Below, one piece after another: positions 37,625-47,405 of a stretch of 64,000 nt of DNA; positions within the stretch are counted from its first letter, which is position 1, and every line of letters begins with the position of its first letter. A program made the position numbers and the translations under genes. Source of the stretch: Deltaproteobacteria bacterium (GTDB lineage: Bacteria; Myxococcota_A; Polyangia; Haliangiales; Haliangiaceae); assembly GCA_013813765.1 (NCBI GenBank), contig JACCRC010000559.1:31324-95323 (forward strand). The letters are read 5' to 3'. Under the pieces are notes generated by a model. The model ran no database searches. It saw nothing but the letters and a program-made list of their open reading frames with translations, and was not told the DNA's origin.

Positions 37625-37720
37625 AAATGGGGTCGGACCCCATTTCTGCACGAGTTGCGCAACAAAGGGGTCGGACCCCATTTCTGCACGTGCGCAAAAA
37701 GGGGTCCGACGCCTTTTTGC
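37625..37720. repeat. Three-unit palindromic repeat (GGGGTCSGACCCC family)
   Basis: Unit 1 (37625-37645) is AAATGGGGTC-G-GACCCCATTT. Unit 2 (37664-37683) is AAAGGGGTCGGACCCCATTT. Unit 3 (37695-37720) is a degenerate version with a T-tract. The spacer between units 1 and 2 includes CTGCACGAGTTGCGCA, found again inverted at 51388-51403. It fills the gap between two convergent genes and may act as a bidirectional terminator. Confidence 0.85.
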
Positions 37721-37727
37721 GGCGCCT

Positions 37728-38708
37728 CTAATCGAGGCGATCGAGGTCGGAGTCGGCGCCGGTGTAGAACCAGCGCTGCGGGTCGACGAAGCGGCGATCG
37801 CCGTTCTTCGGGATCATGCAGAGGAACGGCTTGCTCTCGCGCTCGAAGAAGCCGGACTGCCACATCCGGCGGACGCGCGCGTCGAGCGCGAACAGCTTGA
37901 TGCTCGCCGTGCGTGCACGCGTGTGCTCGGCGGCGTGGGCGGCGATCGCGCGCAGGCAGGTGTGCCAGTGATCGCGCGCGCAGACGAGATCGACGATGTG
38001 TAGCTCGTCGCCACCGCGCATCGACTCGAGCGCGCAGGCGCCGATCGGCTCGTGGTCCTGCTCGATCACGTAGGCGGGCTCGCGCTGCGCGGGCGCCTCG
38101 CGGAAGCGCCAGGTGTAGAACTTCGCGTCGCGGACCGCGGACAGCTTCAGATCATGCTTCGCCACACTCCACACGCGATCGAGGCGTGGGTCCTGCGGTG
38201 CGAGCGGGTGGAGCAGGGCGGAGAACCGCGGCTTCGCGACGCGCGCGAACAGCTCGCCGGCGACGGAGGGGCCGTAGCGGATCGGACGCACGTAGCGGGT
38301 GACATGTCCGACCTCGCGCGAGCCGCCGTGCTTCAGCGGCGTCAGGTTCATCGCGCCGGGCGCACCGTACATGCAGCCGATGCGGTGCTTCTCCATGTCG
38401 CGTCGCGAGGCGTCGTGCAACAGACCGCCAATACCGCGGCGCCGCCATGCCGGCCGGACGAAGCCGTCACCGCCGAGCGCAGCGCGGACCTCCGCGCCGT
38501 CGAGCCACAACCGGAACGGAAAGAACGACGTGCAGCCCGCGACCTCGCCGTTCGGCGCGACTGCGAGCCACGTCAGTGCGCGGCCGCCCGGGTTCGTCTC
38601 GTACAGCCAGTTCCAGCGAGCGGCGACGTCGACCCCGGGGATCATCTCGCCGATCAGGGTCTGGATCTCACGCCTGTCGGCGTCGGTGGCCTCGCGGACG
38701 GCAAACAT
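37728..38708 (-). CDS. GNAT family N-acetyltransferase
   Basis: 326 residues. The acetyl-CoA loop is in the first half ([24 protein letters not shown], with the R/Q-x-x-G-x-G/A pattern RRRGIGG). The C-terminal half has a second GNAT-like fold ([24 protein letters not shown]). The acceptor is unknown. Its stop lies next to the palindromic repeat cluster. Confidence 0.75.
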   Translation of the reverse strand: MFAVREATDADRREIQTLIGEMIPGVDVAARWNWLYETNPGGRALTWLAVAPNGEVAGCTSFFPFRLWLDGAEVRAALGGDGFVRPAWRRRGIGGLLHDASRRDMEKHRIGCMYGAPGAMNLTPLKHGGSREVGHVTRYVRPIRYGPSVAGELFARVAKPRFSALLHPLAPQDPRLDRVWSVAKHDLKLSAVRDAKFYTWRFREAPAQREPAYVIEQDHEPIGACALESMRGGDELHIVDLVCARDHWHTCLRAIAAHAAEHTRARTASIKLFALDARVRRMWQSGFFERESKPFLCMIPKNGDRRFVDPQRWFYTGADSDLDRLD

Positions 38709-38738
38709 CTACCCGCGCAGCCTACTCTCGTCTGCGCG

Positions 38739-41570
38739 TTACTTGTACTCGGGCTCGACGATCTTGACGTCCTTGATGCCGGCTTCCGCGAACGCCTTGT
38801 CGAGGTGGGCCTTGTCGCCGAGCGCCACGACGATCTCGTTCGCCGGGTCGAGCTCGGTCTTGATCAGCGCCCGGATCTGGGCGGGCGAGACCGCCGCGAT
38901 CTGCTGGAGCAGCGTGTTGTAGTAGTTGCCCGACAGGTTGTGCATCGCGATGAACGAGAGCCGCTGCGCGAGCTCGTACGTCACGGTGGACTCGCCCATT
39001 AGATTTCCGATCAGCTTGCGGCGTGCGCGCACGAAGTCGCTGTCGAAGTCCGCATCGCCCTTGCGCATGTCATCGAGGCTGTCGCGGATCGCCTTGATCG
39101 ACTCACCCGCGCGCTCGGCGTCCATCGTGCCGCCGATCACCGCGCCACCGCGCAGGATGTAGCCGGACGGACCGACCTTCGCCTGACGGCCGAACGAGAG
39201 GCCGTAGGTCGAGCCCTTCTTGAACCGGATGTTCGCCGCGCGAATGTTCATCATCTCGGCGAGCACGCGGCGCGCACCCTCCTGACCATCGACGCCGCCC
39301 GCGGCGGGATAGGCGATCGTCACGGTGACCTGCTGGTCCTCCTTCGCCTTCTTCACACCGACGTAGGTCGGGCCCGTGCGCTTGTACGGCTTCGGATCGA
39401 CCGGCTTGTCGACACTGCCCTTGCCCATGTCGCCGAACACGCCGCGCACCAGCTTCTCGGCCGCCTTCAGCTCGAAGCTGCCGACGAGGATCAGCGTGGC
39501 GTTACCCGCGCGGTAGTGGTTGTTGCGGAAGCTGTCGAGCGAGTCCTTGTGGATCTTGCCAGCCGCGTCGGGCGTGAGGATCGCCGTCTTCGTGTACGGG
39601 TGATCCGGGCCGTAGATCGCGGTCACCACCTGGCGCACGTACTCGTTCTGCTCCTGCGTGGAGGGCAGCTTCCAGTCCTCCTTCGTGCGCTTCTGCCAGC
39701 GCTCGATTCTGTCCTGCGAGTACACGCCGGCCTTCGCCATGCGCTCGAGGCCTTTCACCATGACGTCGAGGTAGATGTTCACGCCGTGCGTGCCGCACGT
39801 CATCGCGTCATCGCTCGTGCTGCAGTTGATCTCGATCCCGGTGCGCGAGAACACGTCGCTGTTCGAGGTCCTGTTCGGATCCATGTCTCCGACGCGCGAG
39901 ATGAAGCCACCGGCCACGGCAGCGAGCGCCGGGTTATCCGGCGTCGAGGCATCACCCGCGTTCTTGTACATGATCTGCGCGGTGACGAGCGGCATCGAGC
40001 TGATCGGCAGCAGCACGACGTTCATGCCGTTGCCCATCGTGAACCGATGAGCGCCGGCGAGCGACTTCAGCTCGGTGGCGATCTTCAGCGGGCGCTTCGC
40101 CTCGGCCGGATCGATCGTCGCGTTCTGGACGACGTGCTCCTTCGGAGAGAACTTCACCTTCGCGCGGGTGTCGCCCTTGAGCCCGTCCTTGTTCGGCTTG
40201 ACCAGCACGATGCCGGCCTTGTCCCACTCGAGCGCCTTCTTCACGGCGCGACCGACGCGCGCGTTGTCGAACTTCTCGATCTTCTCGAGCGCGTGGAACA
40301 TGTACATCTTGTCCGACGTGAACTCCATGTCCTTCTCGTACTGGACCATCGTCGCCACCTGCAGCGTGCGATCGCTGAGTGCTTCGAGCCCGCCGATGAA
40401 CTGCGCCTTCGCGCGATTCTTCGCCTCCTCGAGCTCGACGTAGCTACCTTCGTCCCAGCCTCGATACGCCTGTCGCGCGGCCTTCTGTGCGAACTCGAGC
40501 GCCTCGTCGACCTTGCCGAGCCCCTTGAGCTCGATCTTCACGAGGAACAGCGGAGCGAGTGCACCACCGAGCAGCGTGGGCGTGACGCGGTACGCGAAGC
40601 CATACTCCTCGCCTTTGCCCGCGATGCGTGCGAACGCGCCGAGCACGCCGAACTCCGCGGCCTCGCCATCGGGCGTGTTGCGCGGCGGCAGCGCCCAGCC
40701 GATCCACAGCGTGGGACGCTCGACGTCGGCCTCGATCTCCTGCTTGACGTGCGGCGGCGTGAACGGCTTGACCTCGGTGCGCGGCGCGGATGCGCGCTTC
40801 GGGATCTTGCCGAACCACTTCTGCACCGCCTCGACGGCCTTGTCGACATCGACACCGCCCGCGATGATCACGGTCGCGCGCTCCGGCGTGTAGTAGTCCT
40901 TCAGGAACTTGCAGGCCTCGGGCAGCGTCGACGCGGCGATCTGCACGTCGTTTCCGCCGACCAGGCGCTCGTACGCGTGGCCGTTCGGGAACATCTTCTC
41001 CTCGACGAGCTGCACGATGTAGTCGTCGGCGCCCGACTGCGCGCGGATCTCGTTGCGAACGACCTCGCGCTCGCGCTCGAACTCCGACACCGGAAGCGTC
41101 GAGCAACCGAACGCGGGCAGCTCGGGCGTGCCCGGCAGGTCCGCCGCGAAGTACATCCGCATCGCTTCGATCTTCATCATCGAGTCGAAGTTCTCGGAGC
41201 GCACCGTCGTCCAGTAGTGCGTCATGTCCCAGCTCGTGAACGCGTTCACGAACGTCGCGAGCTCGAGCAGCGTCTGGAAGATCGGCGGCGTGTTCGGACC
41301 GTCGGGGCGCATCTGGAACATCAGGTGCTCCGCGAAGTGCGCGAGGCCTGCGCGGCCCATCGGATCCTCCGCTGCGCCGACCTCGTAGTGCACGTCGACC
41401 TCGACGAGGTCCGTCGTCATGTCGGGCATGATCACGAAGCGAAGGCCGTTCGATTGCAGCACGCCACGGCGCTCCGCGGTCTTGAATGCGAACCGCGGCG
41501 TCTCCGGGTTGCACGCGCCCAGAACGAGCACGGCGGCGACGGCCCCCAGGGCAAACGAGATCTTCCTCAT
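38739..41570 (-). CDS. M16 family zinc metallopeptidase lipoprotein
   Basis: 943 residues from ATG 41570 (MRKISFALGAVAAVLVLGAC), with lipobox LGAC at Cys20. The inverted zinc motif HFAEH is at 78-82. The downstream Glu ligand is probably in EREREVVRNEIRAQ. A second, non-catalytic M16 half follows, as expected for a single-chain M16 enzyme. It is probably lipid-anchored in the periplasm and degrades peptides. Confidence 0.9.
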   Translation of the reverse strand: MRKISFALGAVAAVLVLGACNPETPRFAFKTAERRGVLQSNGLRFVIMPDMTTDLVEVDVHYEVGAAEDPMGRAGLAHFAEHLMFQMRPDGPNTPPIFQTLLELATFVNAFTSWDMTHYWTTVRSENFDSMMKIEAMRMYFAADLPGTPELPAFGCSTLPVSEFEREREVVRNEIRAQSGADDYIVQLVEEKMFPNGHAYERLVGGNDVQIAASTLPEACKFLKDYYTPERATVIIAGGVDVDKAVEAVQKWFGKIPKRASAPRTEVKPFTPPHVKQEIEADVERPTLWIGWALPPRNTPDGEAAEFGVLGAFARIAGKGEEYGFAYRVTPTLLGGALAPLFLVKIELKGLGKVDEALEFAQKAARQAYRGWDEGSYVELEEAKNRAKAQFIGGLEALSDRTLQVATMVQYEKDMEFTSDKMYMFHALEKIEKFDNARVGRAVKKALEWDKAGIVLVKPNKDGLKGDTRAKVKFSPKEHVVQNATIDPAEAKRPLKIATELKSLAGAHRFTMGNGMNVVLLPISSMPLVTAQIMYKNAGDASTPDNPALAAVAGGFISRVGDMDPNRTSNSDVFSRTGIEINCSTSDDAMTCGTHGVNIYLDVMVKGLERMAKAGVYSQDRIERWQKRTKEDWKLPSTQEQNEYVRQVVTAIYGPDHPYTKTAILTPDAAGKIHKDSLDSFRNNHYRAGNATLILVGSFELKAAEKLVRGVFGDMGKGSVDKPVDPKPYKRTGPTYVGVKKAKEDQQVTVTIAYPAAGGVDGQEGARRVLAEMMNIRAANIRFKKGSTYGLSFGRQAKVGPSGYILRGGAVIGGTMDAERAGESIKAIRDSLDDMRKGDADFDSDFVRARRKLIGNLMGESTVTYELAQRLSFIAMHNLSGNYYNTLLQQIAAVSPAQIRALIKTELDPANEIVVALGDKAHLDKAFAEAGIKDVKIVEPEYK

Positions 41571-41643
41571 GGGCGGGGATCTTTCCCAATTGCCGCAGGT
41601 TTGCAAGCGTAGCGTCCTGGCCACTTGCGACCGAACGCATCAC

Positions 41644-41667
41644 GGTGCGACGCGGACCGGTCGCACC
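41644..41667. promoter_or_regulatory. Inverted repeat, possible operator, between divergent genes
   Basis: Arms GGTGCGAC (41644-41651) and GTCGCACC (41660-41667) with 8 nt between, in the 160-bp spacer separating the M16 peptidase gene from the peptide transporter gene. It could be a regulator site or an mRNA hairpin in the transporter leader. Confidence 0.35.
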
Positions 41668-41730
41668 CGTGCCCGACGTGGCGTTCCCCCCTTCCCATCG
41701 GCCTAGGACTTCGGGCTATGGTCCGCCGCC

Positions 41731-43374
41731 ATGTCAGCCACGGACCGGGACCGCGCGTTCTTCGGGCACCCGATCGGACTTCGCACGCTGTTCTTCACCG
41801 AGATGTGGGAGCGCTTCTCGTACTACGGGATGCGAGCGTTCCTTACGATCTACATGCTTGCGCCGCTCAGTGTGGGCGGGCGTGGCATGGATGGCGCATC
41901 CGTCGGCCTGACGATGGCCCTGTTCCTGTCGTCGGTCTATCTGCTGTCACTCCCCGGCGGCTGGATCGCCGACCGCTTCCTCGGCCAGCGCAGGGCCGTG
42001 ACGATCGGCGGCATCGGCATCGTCATCGGCAACGGCCTGCTCGCCCTGCCGATCCACGCCGCCTTCTACCCGGGCCTCTGCTTCATCGCGCTCGGCACGG
42101 GCCTCTTGAAGCCGAACATCTCCACGATCGTTGGCCAGCTCTACAGCGCGGACGACGTCCGCCGCGACGCCGGCTTCACGATCTACTACATGGGCATCAA
42201 CATCGGCGCGACGATCTCGCCGTTCGTCTGCGGCTTCCTCGCGCAGAGCGAGACGTTCCGCGAGTTCCTCGCCAGCAAGGGCATCGACCCCACCTGGTGC
42301 TGGCACTTCGGCTTCGCCGCCGCCGCAGTCGGCATGATCGGTGGTCTCATCCAGTACCTCCTCCAGCAGAAGGATCTCGGCGAGTCGGGTCTGCATCCGA
42401 CGATCCCCGAGGACAAGGCAGTCGCGGCGCAGGATGTGACGCGGCTCAAGATCATCATCGGCGGACTGGTCGGCGCGGCGGTGTTCTTCGGGGCACTCGC
42501 GATGGGCACCGATATCTCGTCAAACCGGATCGGCGACATCTTCGGCATCGGTCTCGGCATCGGCGCCATCGTCGTGTTCTACGGCTTCTTCACGAAGGCA
42601 CGTGACGCCGGCGAGCGTCGGCGCGTGATCGCGATGATCCCGCTGTTCATCGGCGCGATCGCGTTCTTCGGAATCTTCGAGCAGGCTTCGACGACGCTCT
42701 CGGTGTTCGGCGAGGATCTGACGAAGCGCGAGCTGTTCGGGCTCACGATCGAGGCGAGCTACTACCAGAGCGTCAACGGCATCTTCATCGTCGCGCTTGC
42801 GCCGGTGTTCGCGTTCATGTGGGTGCGGCTCGGACGCGCCGGCAAGGAACCGTCGAGCGTCGCGAAGTTCGCGATCGGCATGATCTTCGTCGCACTGTCG
42901 TTCGTCGTCATGCTGCCGACCCTCTCGACGGTCCCGAGCCTCGAAGAGATGCAGGCCTTGAAGAAGGCCGGCCAGGTCGTGCCCGACGTGCAGCGCGTGA
43001 GCGGCGGATATCTGATCGCGCTCTACTTCGTCTACACGATCGCAGAGCTGTTCATCTCGCCGGTCGGTCTGTCGTCGATGTCCAAGCTCGCACCGCAGCG
43101 CCTCGCCGGCATGGTGATGGGCACGTGGTTCCTCGGCACCGCGATCGGCAACTACCTCGCCGGCCGCGCTGCCGGGTTCGCCGAGAATCGCGGCTTCGGC
43201 TTCCTGTTCCCGTTCCTCATCATCAGCGCGCTCGTCGTCTCGGTCGCCCTGTTCGTGGTGGCGCCGATGATCAAGAAGATGATGCGGGCCGAGGACACGG
43301 ACGGGCCGGCGAACAAGTCCGAGAAGGCCGAGCCCGAGCCGCTTCCCGAGGCTCGCGTCATCGAGAAGGATTGA
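41731..43374 (+). CDS. POT/PTR family proton-dependent oligopeptide transporter
   Basis: 547 residues. The family signature FFTEMWERFSYYGMRAFLTIYM (about 15-36) contains the ExxER proton-coupling motif, and GGWIADRFLGQRRAV is the MFS loop. About 14 hydrophobic helices are expected. It imports di- and tripeptides at the inner membrane. It diverges from an M16 peptidase lipoprotein gene, suggesting joint peptide use. Confidence 0.92.
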   Translation: MSATDRDRAFFGHPIGLRTLFFTEMWERFSYYGMRAFLTIYMLAPLSVGGRGMDGASVGLTMALFLSSVYLLSLPGGWIADRFLGQRRAVTIGGIGIVIGNGLLALPIHAAFYPGLCFIALGTGLLKPNISTIVGQLYSADDVRRDAGFTIYYMGINIGATISPFVCGFLAQSETFREFLASKGIDPTWCWHFGFAAAAVGMIGGLIQYLLQQKDLGESGLHPTIPEDKAVAAQDVTRLKIIIGGLVGAAVFFGALAMGTDISSNRIGDIFGIGLGIGAIVVFYGFFTKARDAGERRRVIAMIPLFIGAIAFFGIFEQASTTLSVFGEDLTKRELFGLTIEASYYQSVNGIFIVALAPVFAFMWVRLGRAGKEPSSVAKFAIGMIFVALSFVVMLPTLSTVPSLEEMQALKKAGQVVPDVQRVSGGYLIALYFVYTIAELFISPVGLSSMSKLAPQRLAGMVMGTWFLGTAIGNYLAGRAAGFAENRGFGFLFPFLIISALVVSVALFVVAPMIKKMMRAEDTDGPANKSEKAEPEPLPEARVIEKD

Positions 43375-43568
43375 GCGACCTGCCCGATGCGCGTGATGGA
43401 CTGACTCGCCTCGAGCGGATCATCCTCCATCAGCTCCGGTTGACACAGCGCGAGCGCGGCGGTCAGTCCGTGCCGACCGCGATGCTCTACGGCCGGGTGC
43501 TCGAGCACATCGATGTCTCGCGCGAAGAGTTCCAGGCCGTGCTGAGCCGGCTCGTCGGCGCGCGCTGA
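43371..43568 (+). CDS. Small ORF overlapping the transporter stop, unknown
   Basis: 65 residues from a TTG at 43371 that overlaps the previous TGA (TTGA). The sequence SDLPDARDGLTRLERIILHQL...VPTAMLYGRVLEHIDVSREEFQAVLSRLVGAR looks helical, with a winged-helix-like rhythm. Coupling to the transporter gene and the normal composition favour a real gene. No family is recognised. Confidence 0.5.
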   Translation: MSDLPDARDGLTRLERIILHQLRLTQRERGGQSVPTAMLYGRVLEHIDVSREEFQAVLSRLVGAR

Positions 43569-45074
43569 TCAGATCGTCGGCCAGCGAGTGAATTGCTCGC
43601 GCGTGCTCGGTGGCAGGCGCGCGAGGATCCACTCCCACGTCGGCTCGGGCACGAGCACGAGCCCGTTCGCATGGCGCGGGTGCGTGCCGATCGGCGGCGC
43701 GAGGTCCGGCACGTTGCGCGCCGCGGTCACCGCTTCGTCGAGGGGCGAGCCCGCGCCCAGGAATGCGAGTGGCATCACGCGCCACCGCTTCTCGCGCGGC
43801 ACCGGCTCCGGCCGCTGGCGAGACGGCGTGCCCGTGTACCAGGTGACCATGAACGCGATGTGACGCTCGGGGACGATCGCGATGCTGCCCTCGGGGATCC
43901 GACCCGCGAGTCCCTGGACCGCCGCGACCATCGCGGGGTGCGCGAGCACGCGGCCCTGCGTTCGGACGCGCGGCATCGCGCTCACGATCACGAGCGCTAT
44001 CACCCCGAGCGCCACCTCGCGATACGTCGGCACGAGCTGCACGAGCCCGCCCGCGACGATCGCGGCGCACAGCGCCATCGGCAGGAACGCGATGATCCGG
44101 ATCCGAAACCCGAGGCCCTGCGGATCTCCGACCGCGAGCCACGGCAGCGCGAACACGAAGGCGAGCACGACGATCGCCCACGCCGCCTTCCGATCCGCGG
44201 GGCGTCGCTTGATCGCGCCCGGGTTCCTCCACAGCACGACCGCCGCGCCGATCGCGAGCGCGACACCGATCAGCGCCTCGTGGCCCATCGTCAGCGTCAC
44301 GTTCTTCGTCGCGAGCGCGGGCAGCATCCACTGCGCATCTCCCCACAGCTGGTGCCGCGCGTCCTCGACCGACAGGAAGCGCTCGGGGGACACGATGCCG
44401 AGGACGAGCGCGATCGCCGCGAGCACGACGAGCACGCCGAGCGCGTAGAGGAGCCGCCGCCCGCGCAGCGCGCCGACGCTCGACGCCTCCGCGAGTGCGG
44501 CGGGCACCGCGATCGCGATGACGAACGCGGCCGCACTCTTGTGTGCGAGGAACGCCGCGATGACTGCCAGCAGGGCCAGCGCGATCCGCAGCATGCTGCG
44601 ACGCTCGAACGCGCGCAGCACGAGCCACAGCGCGGTGAGGCCGATGGTGAGACCGATGCCGTTCTTGACGAACTCGATCGTGAGGAACATGGACCCGGCG
44701 CTCGTCGTGGCGAGTGCGGCGGCGATCAAGCCCGTGCCGCGGTTGCCGCCGAGCCGCGTACCGACACCGTAGGCGGGTAGCGCGATCAACGCGGTGAACA
44801 GGGCGGCGCCGAGCTTCGCGCCCGTGATCGGATCCGTCGCCTTCGCGAGCGGCGCCATCATCCAGAACGCGAGCGGCGATGCCGGATACGCGAGGCCGCC
44901 ATGCTCGAGCAGCGACCGCAGCTGGATCGGATAGAAGTAGCCATCGATGCCGACGGGAAACGGCGTCTCGGTCAGGATCGACCACCGCACCCAGAACGAC
45001 CACGCGACGAGCGCCGCCAGCGCCGCGGCGATCGCGACCGTCGTCGCGAGCTCGAGAGATTTCTCGCGCTCCAT
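43569..45074 (-). CDS. Polytopic membrane protein, GT-C/PMT-like
   Basis: 501 residues starting [14 protein letters not shown]. About ten transmembrane segments are followed by a soluble C-terminal domain. The first loop ([27 protein letters not shown]) has an Asp in the position typical of GT-C catalytic loops. The soluble tail and length would suit a lipid-linked-sugar transferase. The assignment is by topology only. Confidence 0.6.
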   Translation of the reverse strand: MEREKSLELATTVAIAAALAALVAWSFWVRWSILTETPFPVGIDGYFYPIQLRSLLEHGGLAYPASPLAFWMMAPLAKATDPITGAKLGAALFTALIALPAYGVGTRLGGNRGTGLIAAALATTSAGSMFLTIEFVKNGIGLTIGLTALWLVLRAFERRSMLRIALALLAVIAAFLAHKSAAAFVIAIAVPAALAEASSVGALRGRRLLYALGVLVVLAAIALVLGIVSPERFLSVEDARHQLWGDAQWMLPALATKNVTLTMGHEALIGVALAIGAAVVLWRNPGAIKRRPADRKAAWAIVVLAFVFALPWLAVGDPQGLGFRIRIIAFLPMALCAAIVAGGLVQLVPTYREVALGVIALVIVSAMPRVRTQGRVLAHPAMVAAVQGLAGRIPEGSIAIVPERHIAFMVTWYTGTPSRQRPEPVPREKRWRVMPLAFLGAGSPLDEAVTAARNVPDLAPPIGTHPRHANGLVLVPEPTWEWILARLPPSTREQFTRWPTI

Positions 45075-45113
45075 GATCAGACCACCGACGGTAACATGCG
45101 CTACGAATCGCCC

Positions 45114-45794
45114 ATGCCCGACGCTGTGGTGCTCCTCTCCGGCGGCCTCGATTCGACCACCGCGCTCGCCGTGGCGCGTGAGGCAGGGTTTTCCTGTCGC
45201 GCGCTCACCGTGCGGTACGGCCAGCTGCACGAGGTCGAGCTCGCCGCCTCGCGGCGTGTGGCATCGGCACTCGGCGTCACCGATCACCGGATCGTCGCGG
45301 TCGATCTGTCGCCGCTCGCGCAATCGGCCCTGACCACCGCGGGCATCGCCGTCCCGAAGGATCGTTCACTCTCCGAGATCGGCGCGCCGGGCGATGTGCC
45401 GTCGACGTATGTCCCCGCGCGCAACACGGTGCTGCTGTCGCTCGCGCTCGCGTGGGCCGAGTCGATCGGCGCGCGCGATATCTACATGGGCGTCAACGTT
45501 CTCGACGCGAGCGGCTACCCCGACTGCCGCCCGGAGTTCATCCACGCGTTCGAGGCGCTCGCCCAGGTCGCCACGCGCGGTGGCGCCTTTCGCATCCACG
45601 CGCCGCTGATCACGCTGACGAAGGCGCAGATCATCCATCTCGGCCTGCGCCTCGGCATCGACTATTCGATCACCCACTCCTGCTACGACCCCGTCGGCGA
45701 TGCTGCATGCGGGCGCTGCGATGCGTGCGCGCTGCGCAAGAAGGGGTTCGCGGAGGCAGGAGTGGCCGATCCGACGCGGTACACTTCGGCCTAG
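45114..45794 (+). CDS. queC: 7-cyano-7-deazaguanine synthase
   Basis: 226 residues from ATG 45114; an ATG at 45096 would add six residues. The PP-loop [12 protein letters not shown] lies just after the start, [17 protein letters not shown] follows, and the zinc site is [18 protein letters not shown]. It converts CDG to preQ0 in queuosine/archaeosine-type precursor synthesis. No other que genes are nearby. Confidence 0.94.
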   Translation: MPDAVVLLSGGLDSTTALAVAREAGFSCRALTVRYGQLHEVELAASRRVASALGVTDHRIVAVDLSPLAQSALTTAGIAVPKDRSLSEIGAPGDVPSTYVPARNTVLLSLALAWAESIGARDIYMGVNVLDASGYPDCRPEFIHAFEALAQVATRGGAFRIHAPLITLTKAQIIHLGLRLGIDYSITHSCYDPVGDAACGRCDACALRKKGFAEAGVADPTRYTSA

Positions 45795-46901
45795 ATGAAG
45801 CTCGGCACGCTTCTCCTGCGGAACGCGGCGATCGGGCTCTCGCAGCTCGAAGGCGCCCTGCGCAACCAGGTCCTCTACGGCGGGCGGCTCGGCACGAACC
45901 TCGTCGAGCTCGGCTACATCGATCTCGAGCTGCTGTCGGGCTACCTCGCCGAGCTCTCCGGCTTTCCGATGGCCACGCCCACGCTCCTCGACGAGGCCGA
46001 CCCGGAGCTGCTCGAGAAGGTCGGCTCCGACGAGGCGCACCGCCTGCGATCGATCCCGCTCGGCTACCTCGGTGATGCAAAGGATACCGTCGCGGTCGGG
46101 ATGGTCGATCCCACTGACACCGATGCCAAGGAGCAGCTGACGCTGCGGCTCGGAGCGAAGATCACGCCGTACGTCGTGCCGGAGCTGCGCGCGCTCTATT
46201 ACCTCGAGCGGCTGTTCGGCACACCGCGCCGCGCCCGGTTCGTCCGCACCGCGCGCGCGGGCTCCGAGGCCGATCCACCGCACGACGATCGCCGCCGCCA
46301 GCAACCCGCGCAGGGCATGGTGATGCCACCGGCGTTCACGCTCGAGCCGCGCCGGCGCCGCAGCTCGCAGCAGGTCACGTCCGGGTCATCGGTTCCGCAC
46401 GCGATGTCGTACTCGGCCGCGTGCGAGCGGATCGACACCTGCACTCATCGCGAGACGATCGCCGACACGCTGGTCGAGTACGCGAAGGGCCGCTGCGACG
46501 CGCTCGTGGTGTTTCTGATCAGGGACGCAAACGCGGTCGGCTGGCGCGGCTGGACCGCTCCGCCCGCGGCCCCGAAGACCCCGATCGAGGAGCTGTCGCT
46601 CCCGCTCGGCGGCGCCTCCTCGCTGCAGTCAGCGCACGATTCGGGCGAGGCGTTTGTCGGGCCGTCCCCGTCCGATGCGAAGCCGGTCGAGCTCGAGCTC
46701 TGGGCCGCGCTCGGAGCGACTCCCGAGCCGATCGACGTCGTGGTGATTCCGATCCTCGTGAAGCAGCGGGCCGTGAACTTGATCTACGCCCACACGCTCG
46801 TCGGTCCGCCCCCGCAGTTCCTGATCACCGAGCTCCTGGATCTGGCGGTGCGCGCGCAGACCTCGTACCTCCGGCTCATCAAATCCGCGCGCGGCTCCTA
46901 G
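45795..46901 (+). CDS. MshEN (GspE N-terminal) domain protein
   Basis: 368 residues. The N-terminal 140 residues (LGTLLLRNAAIGLSQLEGAL, GRLGTNLVELGYIDLELLSGYLAE) form an MshEN domain. In secretion and pilus ATPases this domain can bind c-di-GMP. No ATPase follows; instead there is a basic linker and a C-terminal GAF-like region. It is common in myxobacteria as a stand-alone regulator and starts immediately after the queC stop. Confidence 0.75.
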   Translation: MKLGTLLLRNAAIGLSQLEGALRNQVLYGGRLGTNLVELGYIDLELLSGYLAELSGFPMATPTLLDEADPELLEKVGSDEAHRLRSIPLGYLGDAKDTVAVGMVDPTDTDAKEQLTLRLGAKITPYVVPELRALYYLERLFGTPRRARFVRTARAGSEADPPHDDRRRQQPAQGMVMPPAFTLEPRRRRSSQQVTSGSSVPHAMSYSAACERIDTCTHRETIADTLVEYAKGRCDALVVFLIRDANAVGWRGWTAPPAAPKTPIEELSLPLGGASSLQSAHDSGEAFVGPSPSDAKPVELELWAALGATPEPIDVVVIPILVKQRAVNLIYAHTLVGPPPQFLITELLDLAVRAQTSYLRLIKSARGS

Positions 46902-46922
46902 GAGCACTCCCGAGGCCCGATC

Positions 46923-46937
46923 TGGCATCGGAATTGC
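46923..46937 (+). promoter_or_regulatory. Sigma-54-type promoter (-24/-12)
   Basis: TGGCATCGGAATTGC matches the sigma-54 pattern TGGCAY-N5-TTGC, with the GG and GC dinucleotides 12 bp apart as required. It lies 22 bp after the MshEN gene and faces two small ORFs at 47044 and 47171. A transcript would begin near 46949. Confidence 0.55.
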
Positions 46938-47043
46938 GCTATAACCCAGCGAGATTGTTTCGCAAGTTGCCACTCCTCGAAGTCGACAAGGGGAACTTGA
47001 TCTTTCCTGCCGAAACGCGAGAGTCACCCTCGTGCCGCAACGA

Positions 47044-47136
47044 ATGACCCTTCCCGCCCCGAAGATTGGCGCGGGTACGATCGCAGCCGCTATCGCTGCT
47101 CTCTCGATGGCTGTCCTCGGTCATTTCTTCATGTGA
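47044..47136 (+). CDS. Possible 30-residue membrane microprotein
   Basis: The ORF encodes MTLPAPKIGAGTIAAAIAAL followed by SMAVLGHFFM: a single hydrophobic helix after a short polar start. It is the first ORF downstream of the sigma-54-type promoter. It is too short for homology, so support is position and composition only. Confidence 0.3.
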   Translation: MTLPAPKIGAGTIAAAIAALSMAVLGHFFM

Positions 47137-47155
47137 TTCGCAGGGACGGGCTGAT

Positions 47156-47401
47156 AGGGAGGGAGGCACCATGATCGAGATCGAGCTCAAGGGAACGAAG
47201 GATCCGGAGGCGCTGGCGGAGCTGATCGCCTCGACCCTGCACGGCCACCCCGTGCCGCACCCAGGGTCGTCCACCGCCGAGACCGGCAAGCTGGTCCGGG
47301 CGGAGCAGGAGCTGGCCGAGCGCGACCGTCCGTCTCACCAGGAGATGGACACCGTGAACTTCCAGACGATCGACGAAGACACGGACTGGACCGAGATCTG
47401 A
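47156..47401 (+). CDS. Small acidic protein (76 aa, start at 47171) with strong ribosome binding site
   Basis: The start is ATG 47171, fixed by a strong AGGGAGGGAGG sequence at 47156-47166; the longer frame upstream overlaps the microprotein ORF. The 76 residues are highly acidic (RAEQELAERDRPSHQEMDTVNF, DEDTDWTEI) with no hydrophobic core. It is probably soluble, and the function is unknown. It is likely driven by the sigma-54-type promoter upstream. Confidence 0.6.
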   Translation, partial: REGGTMIEIELKGTKDPEALAELIASTLHGHPVPHPGSSTAETGKLVRAEQELAERDRPSHQEMDTVNFQTIDEDTDWTEI

Positions 47402-47405
47402 TCGG

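Noticed and set aside
39516..41612. 698-residue open frame opposite the M16 peptidase gene
   Set aside because: Antisense shadow; Arg/Val/Asp/His-rich with no recognisable domain.
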